DNA from: Chryseobacterium luteum
Lineage (GTDB): Bacteria > Bacteroidota > Bacteroidia > Flavobacteriales > Weeksellaceae
Reading direction: 5' to 3'
NCBI RefSeq assembly: GCF_000737785.1
Contig: NZ_JPRO01000004.1
Span: 1-64,000 of the forward strand
DNA: 64,000 nt
A program made the position numbers and the translations under genes. The notes below the pieces were generated by a model. It saw only the letters and a list, made by a program, of their open reading frames with translations, was not told the DNA's origin and did not search any database. Shown here piece by piece: positions 1 through 8,350 of the stretch; position 1 is the first letter of the stretch; the number at the start of each line of letters is the position of its first letter.

Positions 1-428
1 TGAGAATCCATTCTCCAGAATTCCAATTCGGTTTCCTTATTTTTAAGAATACCTACTTCTATTCCGATAACCTCTTTGCCTTTAGCTACCGGGTAAAGAA
101 TCCACCGCTCATTCCCGTTTTTCATCATCAGCTCCTGAGAACGGATGTTAAATTCCACATATTCTTCCGATACCGATTTTCCCAGGATATTGTTTTTCAA
201 AAGGGCTTTTCTTGTGTAGGCAGTACTATATATACTGTCGTATCTTTCCAGCAGGATTTTATATCCCAGGGGATAGTTTACAGGTTCTCCATTCCGGGAA
301 GTAAAGATCTGAAAACGGTTCACCGTTTTCTGAGGATTGTGGTTTAGCTCGTCTTCCGTCCTGCAGGAGTGCAGGGAAAAGGTTGCAGCGGTCAGAAAGG
401 CCAGCCGGAAAATAAATTTTTTCTTCAT
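1..428 (-). CDS. Putative lipoprotein, 3' end outside window
   Basis: The frame opens with ATG at 428 and runs leftward off the window edge, so only about 142 N-terminal residues are visible. The start is a lysine-rich, then hydrophobic signal sequence ending in HSC at about residue 22, a plausible lipobox, followed by RTEDE. This suggests an exported lipoprotein. The rest is polar and I recognise no catalytic motif. It is divergent from the XRE regulator at 606, with an AT-rich 177-bp gap between them. Function unknown. Confidence 0.6.
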   Translation of the reverse strand, partial: MKKKFIFRLAFLTAATFSLHSCRTEDELNHNPQKTVNRFQIFTSRNGEPVNYPLGYKILLERYDSIYSTAYTRKALLKNNILGKSVSEEYVEFNIRSQELMMKNGNERWILYPVAKGKEVIGIEVGILKNKETELEFWRMDS

Positions 429-519
429 GCATTTTGTGTTTTTTTAGTTGTTAAATATAATTCTTTTCCTATTCACTTCCATGTGAATTTCGACAAAACT
501 AAAACTAAATCTCAATCTG

Positions 520-560
520 TACAACAACTTTTGTTTTAAAATCTACAACATTTGTTTTAT
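520..560. promoter_or_regulatory. Candidate operator: two near-identical direct repeats
   Basis: Two copies of TACAACA followed by TTTGTTTTA start at 520 and 544, each followed by TTTTAAAATC or AAAATC. Each unit holds an ACAA/TTGT dyad. They lie 45-85 bp upstream of the XRE regulator and between divergent genes, so autoregulation is a reasonable guess. No footprinting-type evidence is possible from sequence. Confidence 0.4.
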
Positions 561-605
561 TTTTAAAATCTAAAAAACAGTAAATTAGCAAAAAAATACA
601 CCCAT

Positions 606-989
606 ATGTCTTTAGGAACCAAACTTCGTGAGCTGAGACACGAGAAAAAACTATCACAAACCCAAGTTGCCATAGAGCTGGATGTTTCCCAAACTGCATA
701 CGGAAAATGGGAAAGCGACCTGACAAAACCCGGAATAGATAATCTCTTGAAAATATCTGAGTTTTATGAAATGGATATTTATGATTTGTTAGGTAGTAAA
801 GACGGAAATCATAATTTCAATAACACTTATGACAACTCAAACGTGAACAATGCGGTTGAAACGGTAAATTATTACGTTTCAGAAAAGCTGACCGAACAAT
901 ACGAAGCCCGTATCACGGAGCTACAGGAAATAAATAAAGAACTTCGGGAGCAGCTTACTTTCTGGAAAAATAAGGCGGAAGGACAGTAA
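606..989 (+). CDS. XRE-family helix-turn-helix transcriptional regulator
   Basis: The 127-residue protein has an HTH_3/Cro-C1 domain at residues 5-60. The helix KKLSQTQVAIELDVSQTAYGKWE has the usual S-Q-x-x-x-A ... V-S-x-x-x-x-x-W-E pattern. After a polar Asn-rich linker (residues 67-85), residues 90-125 form a likely coiled coil (EARITELQEINKELREQL), probably for oligomerisation. It is a single gene with a short AT-rich leader carrying repeated ACAACA/TTTGTTTT words that could be its own operator. Targets are unknown. Its stop codon lies at the start of a 42-bp tandem repeat. Confidence 0.85.
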   Translation: MSLGTKLRELRHEKKLSQTQVAIELDVSQTAYGKWESDLTKPGIDNLLKISEFYEMDIYDLLGSKDGNHNFNNTYDNSNVNNAVETVNYYVSEKLTEQYEARITELQEINKELREQLTFWKNKAEGQ

Positions 990-1153
990 CATACTTTCCC
1001 TTTTCACCGGACACTTCCTGCACCCTAGCAACAGACTTTCCAATATTCCGGAAAGTTCGTCGCAATACTGCAACGGACTTTCCGGGAACTCCGAAAACAA
1101 CTTACACCTCTGCAACAAACCTTCGGGAATGATAAAGATATAAAACGGTGTAA
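986..1153 (+). repeat. Degenerate 42-bp tandem repeat, four units
   Basis: Units begin at 986, 1028, 1070 and 1112, exactly 42 bp apart, each starting G(T/C)AAC followed by (A/G)nAC(T)TTCC in the first three. Later positions in the unit are more divergent. The array starts at the stop codon of the XRE gene and fills most of the gap before the M16 peptidase. Confidence 0.6.
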
Positions 1154-1201
1154 CATCTCACTTATATCTTCTACTAATCTATACAAAACAATTTCTACTT
1201 T

Positions 1202-2515
1202 ATGAAAAAGCGACTTCTTTCTGTGGTAGCAGCATCTTTCTTCGGAATGGTCCTGAATGCACAGCAAATTAAATTCGAAGAGTATGACCTGCCAAATGGC
1301 CTTCACGTAATTCTTCATCAGGACAATTCTGCACCGGTAGTAACTACAGGTGTGATGTACCATGTAGGTGCCAAGGATGAAGTAAAGGGAAGAACCGGCT
1401 TTGCCCACTTCTTTGAACACCTTTTATTTGAAGGAACCCCCAACATCAAAAGAGGTGACTGGTTCAAGATAGTTTCTTCAAACGGTGGTCAGAATAATGC
1501 AAACACTACGAATGACCGAACGTATTACTATGAAACATTCCCGTCCAACAACGAACAGCTTGGTCTATGGATGGAAGCTGAAAGAATGCGTCACGCTGTC
1601 ATCAACCAGGTGGGAGTAGATACTCAGAGAGAGGTTGTAAAAGAGGAAAAAAGATTAAGAATGGACAATCAGCCTTACGGAAATCTTTTCCCTACCATTC
1701 AGAAAAATTTATTTACGAATCACCCGTACAACTGGCCTACGATCGGTTCTATGGAAGATCTTAATTCTGCAAAACTGGAAGAGTTCCAGGCATTCTATAA
1801 AAAATACTACATTCCGAACAATGCTACATTAGTGGTTGCAGGAGATATCAAGCCTGAACAGACTAAAAAATGGATCCAGGAATATTACGGAGGAATTCAG
1901 AAAGGAACCCTTTATCCAAAGGATTTCCCGAAAGATGCTCCTATCACCCAGGAAAAAGAGGTAACGGCTACAGACCCGAACATTCAGCTTCCTGCGTATA
2001 TTTTCGCATACAGAACTCCGGCCAACAAGGAAAAAGATGCGTATGTTCTTGATATGCTTTCATCTTATCTGAGCAATGGTAAATCTTCGGTTTTATACAA
2101 AAAATTAGTTGACCAGGATAAAAAAGCGCTTGCCGTACAGGCTTTCAACCAGGGTCTTGAAGATTACAGTATTTTTGCATTCTTCGCAATCCCAATGGGG
2201 CAGACTACGAAACAGGCTTTACAGTCTGACATTGATGCTGAAATCAAAAAACTGCAGACAGGTCTGATCTCTGAGGAGGATTATCAAAAACTTCAGAACC
2301 AGTATGAAAATCAGTTTGTGAATGCGAATTCAAGCATTCAGGGAATTGCTGCTTCACTGGCAACGAATCATGTACTGATGGGAGATACCAACCTGATCAA
2401 TAAGGAAATCGACATCTACAGATCGATCACGAGACAGGATCTGCAGAACGCGGCTAAGAAATATCTGAATTCTAATCAAAGGGTAATCATTAATTACGTT
2501 CCTGAAAAAAAATAA
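1202..2515 (+). CDS. M16-family zinc metallopeptidase, catalytic subunit
   Basis: The 437-residue protein starts with a Sec signal peptide (cleavage near NAQQ, residue 20), so it acts in the periplasm or is exported. The inverted zinc motif H69-F-F-E-H73 is present, and the distal glutamate is supplied by the VVKEEKR segment near residue 148, the expected spacing for M16. The C-terminal half is the second M16 fold. The next gene, 52 bp downstream, is an M16 protein without the zinc motif. Such active/inactive pairs form a two-subunit clamshell peptidase in M16B families, so I infer they work as a complex on peptides or unfolded proteins. Confidence 0.9.
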   Translation: MKKRLLSVVAASFFGMVLNAQQIKFEEYDLPNGLHVILHQDNSAPVVTTGVMYHVGAKDEVKGRTGFAHFFEHLLFEGTPNIKRGDWFKIVSSNGGQNNANTTNDRTYYYETFPSNNEQLGLWMEAERMRHAVINQVGVDTQREVVKEEKRLRMDNQPYGNLFPTIQKNLFTNHPYNWPTIGSMEDLNSAKLEEFQAFYKKYYIPNNATLVVAGDIKPEQTKKWIQEYYGGIQKGTLYPKDFPKDAPITQEKEVTATDPNIQLPAYIFAYRTPANKEKDAYVLDMLSSYLSNGKSSVLYKKLVDQDKKALAVQAFNQGLEDYSIFAFFAIPMGQTTKQALQSDIDAEIKKLQTGLISEEDYQKLQNQYENQFVNANSSIQGIAASLATNHVLMGDTNLINKEIDIYRSITRQDLQNAAKKYLNSNQRVIINYVPEKK

Positions 2516-2567
2516 TCATTTAAAACCGAGGTTTGAAATATGATTATTAAAAATTAAATTTTTACAA

Positions 2568-4613
2568 ATGAAAAAGCAATTAACATATATAGCTGTAGCG
2601 TTTTTATTCGCAGGAACGGTTTCAGCACAAAAAATTGACCTTAATGCAATGCCGAAGCCGGGACCTACTCCAGCGATCAACATTGCAAAACCAAAAACTT
2701 TCCAGCTAAGCAACGGCCTTACGGTAATGGTTGTGGAGAACAATAAACTACCGAGAGTAAACACTACTCTTTCTATGGACAGACCGCCTTTCCATGAAGG
2801 AAGCGTAGCCGGAGTAAGCTCCATCATGGCTGAACAGTTTGAAAACGGAACAACCAATCTGAGCAAAGAGGATTTTAATAAAAAAGTAGATTATCTGGGA
2901 GCTAATGTAAGCTTTTCTTCCAACGGTGCTTTTGCCAACTCTCTTTCAAAATATTTCCCTGAAGTATTGGGCTTAATGGCAGATGCGATCATTAATCCAA
3001 AATTCTCTGCGGAAGAAATTCAAAATTCAAAAGAAAGAGCCGTAGAAGGATTAAAATCTGAAGAGAAGAATGCTTCTTCTATCGCTGCCAAGGTTTCCAA
3101 TGCGTTAATGTATGGTAAAAATACATCGAGAGGTGAATTTGAAACAGTGGAAACCATCAACAAGATCCAGTTAGCCGACGTACAAAACGTTTATAAAAAA
3201 TATTACGCGCCTGACAATGCTTATTTAGTCATTGTAGGAGATGTGAAATTTGATCAGGTAAAATCATTGGTTGAAAAAGCTTTCAGCGGATGGAAAAAGG
3301 CGAATACACCTGTCACTCCTCTGGAACCTACCGCTAATGTTGGAAAGACCGAGATTAATATTGTAGACGTTCCTTCTGCCGTACAGTCTGTGGTTTCGGT
3401 AAACAACCTTAACAATCTTAAGATGAAGGATCCTAACTACTTCGCTGCTACTATGGCCAACTATATCTTAGGTGGCGGCGGTGAAGCGAGACTTTTCATG
3501 AACCTTCGTGAGAAAAACGGATTCACTTACGGTGCTTATTCCAGCATGAATGCCGGTAAATATTCTTCTGATTTCTCGGCCGAGGCAAGTGTGAGAAATG
3601 AGGTAACGGATAAAGCGGTTAAAGAATTTATGAATGAGCTTAATGCTATTTCTACCGTAAAACCTGAAGAACTGGAAAATGCCAAGGCTAAACTGAAAGG
3701 ATCTTTCATCATGTCTTTGGAAAAGCCGGAAACGATTGCAAAATTTGCTTTAAATCAAAAAGTTCAGGATCTTCCATCTGATTTCTATACCAATTATTTA
3801 AAGTCAATTGATAAAGTAACTGCTGCTGATATTTCCAATGCGGCAAAAACCAACATCTTACCTAATCAAAGCAGAATTTTCATCGCCGGTAAAGCTGCTG
3901 ATATTGCTGAAGGACTTGAAAAACTGGGCTATGCTGTAAAATATTACGACAAGGAAGCTAATCCGGTAGCAAAACCGACTGCACAGAAAGTGGATGCCAA
4001 TGTAAGCGTAGCTTCTATCGCTGATAAATACATCAATGCAATAGGAGGAAAAGCCAATATTGCGAAGATCTCTTCTTATACAATGACTGCTTCTATGTCT
4101 ATGCAGGGACAGAATATTGATTTTAAAATCATAAAAGCTCAGGGCGGAAAAGAATTGACATCAGTTACTGCCATGGGACAGGTTGTTCAAAAGCAGGTTT
4201 TCGACGGAAAACAGGGATATTCTGAACAAATGGGACAAAAAACACCTATGAAACCGGAACAGGTTGCTGAAAAACAGAAAAACACTGAGCTGTTTGAAGA
4301 ATTAGGCTTCGCGAAATCTCCAGACTATAAAGTGGCTGGAATCGAAAAAATAGGTGGTGAAGATTCTTATACCGTTAAAGGTAATAATGTAACGTATTAT
4401 TACAGCGTAGCTACAGGATTGAAAACAGGAGAAACCAGAACTGCAAAAGCGCAGGGACAGGAAATAACTATTCCTTCCACTTTCTCTAATTATAAGGAGG
4501 TAAATGGGGTAAAAATGCCACACACCATTTCAATCAATCAAATGGGCATGGACATGGTTATGAATGTAAAATCATACGAAGTGAACCAGGCTAAAGATTC
4601 TGATTTCAAATAA
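2568..4613 (+). CDS. M16-family peptidase, non-catalytic partner with extra C-terminal domain
   Basis: The 681-residue protein has a signal peptide (cleavage after VSAQ, near residue 21). Two M16 domains cover about residues 40-460. The HxxEH site is replaced (SSIMAEQFE region), so it cannot bind zinc, while the glycine-rich loop and R/Y segment (GGGGEARLF...NGFTYGAYS, near residue 300) used by inactive partners to hold substrate is kept. Residues about 485-681 form an added beta-rich domain resembling LolA or outer-membrane lipoprotein-sorting folds, which the partner lacks. It is co-directional with the catalytic subunit and ends before a strong terminator. Confidence 0.87.
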   Translation: MKKQLTYIAVAFLFAGTVSAQKIDLNAMPKPGPTPAINIAKPKTFQLSNGLTVMVVENNKLPRVNTTLSMDRPPFHEGSVAGVSSIMAEQFENGTTNLSKEDFNKKVDYLGANVSFSSNGAFANSLSKYFPEVLGLMADAIINPKFSAEEIQNSKERAVEGLKSEEKNASSIAAKVSNALMYGKNTSRGEFETVETINKIQLADVQNVYKKYYAPDNAYLVIVGDVKFDQVKSLVEKAFSGWKKANTPVTPLEPTANVGKTEINIVDVPSAVQSVVSVNNLNNLKMKDPNYFAATMANYILGGGGEARLFMNLREKNGFTYGAYSSMNAGKYSSDFSAEASVRNEVTDKAVKEFMNELNAISTVKPEELENAKAKLKGSFIMSLEKPETIAKFALNQKVQDLPSDFYTNYLKSIDKVTAADISNAAKTNILPNQSRIFIAGKAADIAEGLEKLGYAVKYYDKEANPVAKPTAQKVDANVSVASIADKYINAIGGKANIAKISSYTMTASMSMQGQNIDFKIIKAQGGKELTSVTAMGQVVQKQVFDGKQGYSEQMGQKTPMKPEQVAEKQKNTELFEELGFAKSPDYKVAGIEKIGGEDSYTVKGNNVTYYYSVATGLKTGETRTAKAQGQEITIPSTFSNYKEVNGVKMPHTISINQMGMDMVMNVKSYEVNQAKDSDFK

Positions 4614-4630
4614 GAATACTCTTATATAGA

Positions 4631-4658
4631 AAAAACGGCAGCTGACGCTGCCGTTTTT
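4631..4658 (+). terminator. Rho-independent terminator of the M16 pair
   Basis: A perfect 12-bp stem (AAAAACGGCAGC / GCTGCCGTTTTT) with a TGAC loop runs into TTTTTATTTTT, 17 bp after the stop codon. Confidence 0.9.
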
Positions 4659-4686
4659 ATTTTTACTAATATTTACCGTGATGTTC

Positions 4687-4717
4687 TTTGTCATTCGGTA
4701 AAAAAAGATTAAATTTG
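4687..4717 (+). promoter_or_regulatory. Promoter of secG
   Basis: TTTG at 4687-4690 and TAAATTTG at 4710-4717 are separated by 19 bp, matching the Bacteroidota TTTG/TAnnTTTG consensus. It predicts a leader of about 20 nt before the secG start. Confidence 0.7.
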
Positions 4718-4742
4718 CCCATTCAAAAAGATATCAAAATTA

Positions 4743-5099
4743 ATGGATACTATATTTATACTCTTGATGGTTCTTGTTATGATCGCCAGCATCTTATTGG
4801 TAATCATCGTTATGGCTCAAAATCCAAAAGGAGGAGGCCTTTCCAGTACTTTCGGAGGTGCATCACCTGCACAGTTCGGAGTACAGAGAACCAATGATTT
4901 CATGGAAAAAGCAACATGGACTCTGGGCGCAGTAATCATCGTTCTTATCCTTATAAGCGTTGTAATTACGGGTAAGCCTACTACAGCAGCTCCTGCAAAG
5001 CAGCCAGTGAAGCAAGAAACTTCTGCCCCGGCAAAGCAATCTGCTCCTGCGGCTACTACCACGGCTCCGGCTCCGGTACCTGTAGCTCCGGCAAAATAA
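4743..5099 (+). CDS. secG: Preprotein translocase subunit SecG
   Basis: The 118-residue protein has two membrane helices (residues 3-24 and about 58-79). Between them is the SecG signature loop NPKGGGLSSTFGG followed by a polar segment ending in DFMEKATW. It is the small SecYEG subunit that helps preproteins cross the inner membrane. The C-terminal tail is a low-complexity Ala/Pro/Thr/Lys stretch, which is common in Bacteroidota SecG. The gene stands alone between its own promoter and a bidirectional terminator. Confidence 0.93.
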   Translation: MDTIFILLMVLVMIASILLVIIVMAQNPKGGGLSSTFGGASPAQFGVQRTNDFMEKATWTLGAVIIVLILISVVITGKPTTAAPAKQPVKQETSAPAKQSAPAATTTAPAPVPVAPAK

Positions 5100-5123
5100 T
5101 AACAGACCTATCTTATATACAAC

Positions 5124-5150
5124 AAAAGCAGTTCAAATTGAACTGCTTTT
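5124..5150. terminator. Bidirectional terminator between secG and the glycosyltransferase
   Basis: The stem AAAAGCAGTTC / GAACTGCTTTT around AAATT is followed by TTTATTTT on the plus strand and has an A-run on the other side. It sits between two convergent genes. Confidence 0.85.
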
Positions 5151-5984
5151 TTATTTTAGCTTGATCTTCTCTATTTTGTGGCGGAGTTTCAGTCCCGCTT
5201 TTAAAAATGAATACTGCATAGGTTTAGATTTTCTGTAGTATTTATCAATAAAGATCTGCATAGCACCATAAAAACGGTCAAGGTATACCTCATCTTTAAC
5301 GGTACTTTCGCCTTTGTGATGAAGAAGGGAAGCTTTTCCGTAATAATAGTTTTTATACCCGTTTCTCAACAGCGTATAACAAAGATCAATATCTTCTCCG
5401 TACATAAAATAGCTTTCATCAAGACCTCCTGTTTTTTCGTACACCTCTCTTCTGATCAATAAAAATGCTCCGGTAATAACATCTACTTCTTCCACTGCAT
5501 ATTCGTCAATATCGCTTCTGTAATAGGACTTTGAATTACTTCTTTTAAAATTTGTAAACAGTTTTTCAAAAGAATTGAACATATCCGGTACGGAACGTTT
5601 GCTTTCAGGCAGGAAATTTCCCTCTGCATCATGCATTCTTACTCCAAGACATCCGAAATCCGCCTTTGAATCTGCAAAATCCAGAATATCTTTCATATAA
5701 GATCCTTCCAGTTCGGTATCGGGATTCAAAAGAAGGACATAGTCTCCGGATGCCGTCTTTATCGCTTTGTTATTGGCGATGGCAAAACCTTCATTATGTG
5801 CGGAGGATATAAAATGTACCTCAGGAAATTCCGGAATGAGATCACCCCAGGAGGCATCCGTAGATGCATTATCTATAACGATCACTTCATAACTCTCCTC
5901 TTCCGTGTATTTCCTGATAGAAAGAAGGCAGTTCCTCAGCAGCCTGGTCACATTATAATTAACGATAATTATTGACAGTTTCAT
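5151..5984 (-). CDS. Glycosyltransferase family 2 (rhamnosyltransferase-like)
   Basis: The 277-residue protein has a GT-A fold. It opens with SIIIVNYN, continues with VIVIDNASTD, and has the metal-binding NPDTE (DxD-type) motif near residue 82. The later segment GAFLLIRREV...GGLDESYFMYGEDIDLCYTLLRNG is typical of WbbL-like GT2 enzymes. It would add a sugar to a surface glycan or lipid carrier, but donor and acceptor cannot be read from sequence. It lies 2 bp downstream of recR on the same strand, so the two are probably co-transcribed. Confidence 0.87.
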   Translation of the reverse strand: MKLSIIIVNYNVTRLLRNCLLSIRKYTEEESYEVIVIDNASTDASWGDLIPEFPEVHFISSAHNEGFAIANNKAIKTASGDYVLLLNPDTELEGSYMKDILDFADSKADFGCLGVRMHDAEGNFLPESKRSVPDMFNSFEKLFTNFKRSNSKSYYRSDIDEYAVEEVDVITGAFLLIRREVYEKTGGLDESYFMYGEDIDLCYTLLRNGYKNYYYGKASLLHHKGESTVKDEVYLDRFYGAMQIFIDKYYRKSKPMQYSFLKAGLKLRHKIEKIKLK

Positions 5985-5986
5985 AC

Positions 5987-6598
5987 TTAATCCTTTTCGT
6001 TATAAGGCAGCCTGTTAATAATGGATCTTCCCAAAGATACTTCATCCGCGTATTCCAGCTCATCCCCTACTGAAATTCCTCTGGCAATGCTGGAAAAACT
6101 GACATTAAAGTTCTTAAATTTTTTATAAATATAGTAGGCTGTGGTATCTCCTTCCATGGTAGCACTTAATGCAAAAATAAATTCCCTCACTCCGCCTTCA
6201 TTTACTTTTCTTTCGATACTCGGAATATTCAGCTGGTTGGGACCAACGCCTTCCATTGGTGATATTTTTCCGCCCAGGATCAGATATTTCCCTGCAAACT
6301 TTCCTGTATTTTCTATGGCGATTACGTCACGGACGTCCTCCACAATGCAGATCAGCTCGCTGTTTCTTTTTTCATTGCTGCAAATCTCACAGACATCAAA
6401 ATCTGAAAAATTATGGCATTCTTTACAGTATTTTATTTCGTTAACAAGGTTGATTAATGAGTTTCCAAGACCTACCGCTCTGGAGCTGGGCTGTTTTAAC
6501 AGGTGTAGTGCCAATCTCAACGCTGTTTTTCTCCCGATTCCGGGCAGTCCTGAAATTTCGTCTACGGCTTTTGCCAAAACTTTACTAGGGTAATCCAT
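5987..6598 (-). CDS. recR: Recombination mediator RecR
   Basis: The 203-residue length matches the family (about 200). The N-terminal helix-hairpin-helix (SGLPGIGRKTALRLALHLL) is followed by a four-cysteine zinc finger (CKECHNFSDFDVCEIC, residues about 57-72) and a Toprim domain (ELICIVEDVRDVIAIE). A C-terminal Walker-like segment with ARGISVGDELEYADEVSLGRS follows. RecR works with RecO (and RecF) to load RecA on gapped DNA. The glycosyltransferase follows directly. Confidence 0.96.
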   Translation of the reverse strand: MDYPSKVLAKAVDEISGLPGIGRKTALRLALHLLKQPSSRAVGLGNSLINLVNEIKYCKECHNFSDFDVCEICSNEKRNSELICIVEDVRDVIAIENTGKFAGKYLILGGKISPMEGVGPNQLNIPSIERKVNEGGVREFIFALSATMEGDTTAYYIYKKFKNFNVSFSSIARGISVGDELEYADEVSLGRSIINRLPYNEKD

Positions 6599-6639
6599 AG
6601 GTGCAAAAATAAGGAATATTGTTGAGAATTGGACTTACA

Positions 6640-7075
6640 GGGCTGGAGGGTTTTTGCGTTTGAGAAATGAGAGTTTTAGGGTGGTTTTAAGTTTTAGTTA
6701 TAAGTAAAGACAGAAGAGTTGCTCTGATTCCGGAAATACTGAATGGGTGACAAATATCCGGTGGTTGAACCTCCCAAAGCCAACAGCAGTAATTCTTGAC
6801 GTATGTTCCCTGAAATCCATCCTTCACCATTCACTTGTGGAGCAAAATTCACAATTCACAGCTCAATCTCGTCTTGATTCCCGGCCTAAAATATCACGTC
6901 TGGTATCTAGTATCTAAAATCTTGACTTATATTCCTGAAATCTATCCTTCACCATTCACTTGCGGAGCAAAATTCACAATTGACAGTTTCAGTCTCGTCT
7001 TGATTTTCGGCCTAAAATATCACGTCTGGCATCTGGTATCTAAAATCTTGACTTCTGATCCCCGGTTCTTGGCTC
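6640..7075 (+). repeat. Dispersed intergenic repeat, copy 1, with internal 125-bp tandem duplication
   Basis: This gap of about 530 bp after recR holds no credible gene. A segment with CCTTCACCATTCACTTG, GAGCAAAATTCACAATT and CCTAAAATATCACGTCTGG occurs twice. Matching points at 6811 and 6936 give a period of 125 bp, and a third partial unit follows at about 7043. The first part is G/T-rich (GAGGGTTTTTGCG). Related copies occur at 17103-17420 (inverted) and 20925-21150. Confidence 0.65.
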
Positions 7076-7094
7076 TTCATTGTAAAAAAACCTC

Positions 7095-7102
7095 TATCTT
7101 TG
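7095..7102 (+). promoter_or_regulatory. -7 box upstream of the LURP-one gene
   Basis: TATCTTTG is an exact TAnnTTTG match 28 bp upstream of the start codon. A TTG at 7069-7071 lies 23 bp upstream, at the long limit of the usual spacing. Confidence 0.5.
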
Positions 7103-7130
7103 GGATTCTAATATGAAAAAAATAAACTAA

Positions 7131-7736
7131 ATGGTACTTAAAAATCTAAACTATCCGCTGGATTTCAAATTCAAAATCTCAACGTTGGCGAGTGACTTCA
7201 ACATTACCGACAAAAACGGAAGCTATGTAGCCTATGTTCGTCAGAAGATGTTCAAACTGAAGGAAGATGTTATTGTTTTCAACGATGAAAGCAAATCTAA
7301 GGAGCTTTTCGGGATCAAAGCGAACCAATGGATCGATTTCAATGCGTCCTATTCTTTAAATGACCTTACCGACAACAAAAACTACGGAAGACTGGCAAGA
7401 AAAGGAATGCGCTCTATCTGGAAATCCACTTACGACATCCTGGATTCAAACGACCAGCCCAAATTCACAATCACAGAAGATAATGCATGGACAAAATTCT
7501 TTGACGGAATGGTAAGTGAGATTCCTATCATAGGTATGTTTACAGGGTATTTTCTTAACCCGGCCTATACTGTAAGAGGTATCGACGGAAAAGAATATTT
7601 TAAACTTAAAAAAATGCCTTCATTCTTCGGAAGAAGATTTCAGCTTGACAGAATGATCGATATTGATGACGAAGACGAAAGTTTGGTGATCTTATCATTA
7701 CTGATGATGGTTCTTCTGGAAAGAGCAAGAGGCTAA
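7131..7736 (+). CDS. LURP-one-related / tubby-like barrel protein
   Basis: The 201-residue soluble protein begins with LNYPLDFKFKISTLASDFNITDKNG and continues with a series of beta strands containing RQKMFKLKEDVIVFND and WKSTYDILDSNDQPKFTI. This pattern resembles LURP-one-related (LOR) proteins, which share the phospholipid scramblase/tubby fold. A hydrophobic helix (EIPIIGMFTGYFL, about residues 129-141) packs in the barrel in this fold. No enzyme activity is known for bacterial members. The lipoprotein gene follows 18 bp downstream and may be co-transcribed. Confidence 0.65.
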   Translation: MVLKNLNYPLDFKFKISTLASDFNITDKNGSYVAYVRQKMFKLKEDVIVFNDESKSKELFGIKANQWIDFNASYSLNDLTDNKNYGRLARKGMRSIWKSTYDILDSNDQPKFTITEDNAWTKFFDGMVSEIPIIGMFTGYFLNPAYTVRGIDGKEYFKLKKMPSFFGRRFQLDRMIDIDDEDESLVILSLLMMVLLERARG

Positions 7737-7754
7737 AAATAAAAACAGCAGACA

Positions 7755-8246
7755 ATGAAATATCTTATCATTTTCTTTTCAGCATTTCTTTTAACCGCGT
7801 GCAAAAAAGATAAAGAAACCGTTCAAAACCCTACTTCTAAAGATTCTTTAAATCTGGTTAAGGATTCTGCAAAAACAGGTACAGCATCAGGAAAAGTACT
7901 TGTAGACATTATCCCTTTTCCAAAAGAGATCAAAGAATGTTCATGCTATTTCGCAAGGAACAAGGCTGATTTTGAAGCAGAGAAATACATCTATGCCGAC
8001 GATGCAGGAAAAACGGCCTACATGAAACTTGACGGTAAAAGAATGGCCATGAATCTCATTTCATCCAGTGATATGGAAGTGGACGAAGAACTGACAAAAG
8101 AAATTGAAAGTGACCAATACAAAATCTCTGTAAAAGGCAAAAAAATAAAAAGCGAAGAAGCTTTATTATTCGAAGGTACGCTGACGATTGAAAAACCGGA
8201 CGGTACTGTAGAAACCATCCCTATCTATGGGGAATGCGGATGTTAA
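7755..8246 (+). CDS. Hypothetical lipoprotein
   Basis: The 163-residue protein has a short signal ending in the lipobox LLTAC, cysteine at residue 16, followed by KKDKE. It should be lipid-anchored, probably in the outer membrane. The body contains ECSCYFARNKADFEAEKYIYADD and ends in YGECGC, giving paired cysteines that could form disulfides in the periplasm. I do not recognise a named domain. It follows the LURP-one-like gene closely and precedes a terminator. Confidence 0.7.
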   Translation: MKYLIIFFSAFLLTACKKDKETVQNPTSKDSLNLVKDSAKTGTASGKVLVDIIPFPKEIKECSCYFARNKADFEAEKYIYADDAGKTAYMKLDGKRMAMNLISSSDMEVDEELTKEIESDQYKISVKGKKIKSEEALLFEGTLTIEKPDGTVETIPIYGECGC

Positions 8247-8290
8247 AAAAACAGGGATAAAAAACAAATTTACCTCTATCCCACTTATAA

Positions 8291-8318
8291 AATGCTTCCG
8301 GATTCACGGAAGCATTTT
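8291..8318 (+). terminator. Rho-independent terminator
   Basis: The stem AAATGCTTCCG / CGGAAGCATTT with a GATTCA loop is followed by TTTTATTTTG. The pepD -7 box candidate TAATTTTG (8328-8335) starts just after it. Confidence 0.88.
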
Positions 8319-8350
8319 TTATTTTGTAATTTTGATAAAAATAAAAGTTC

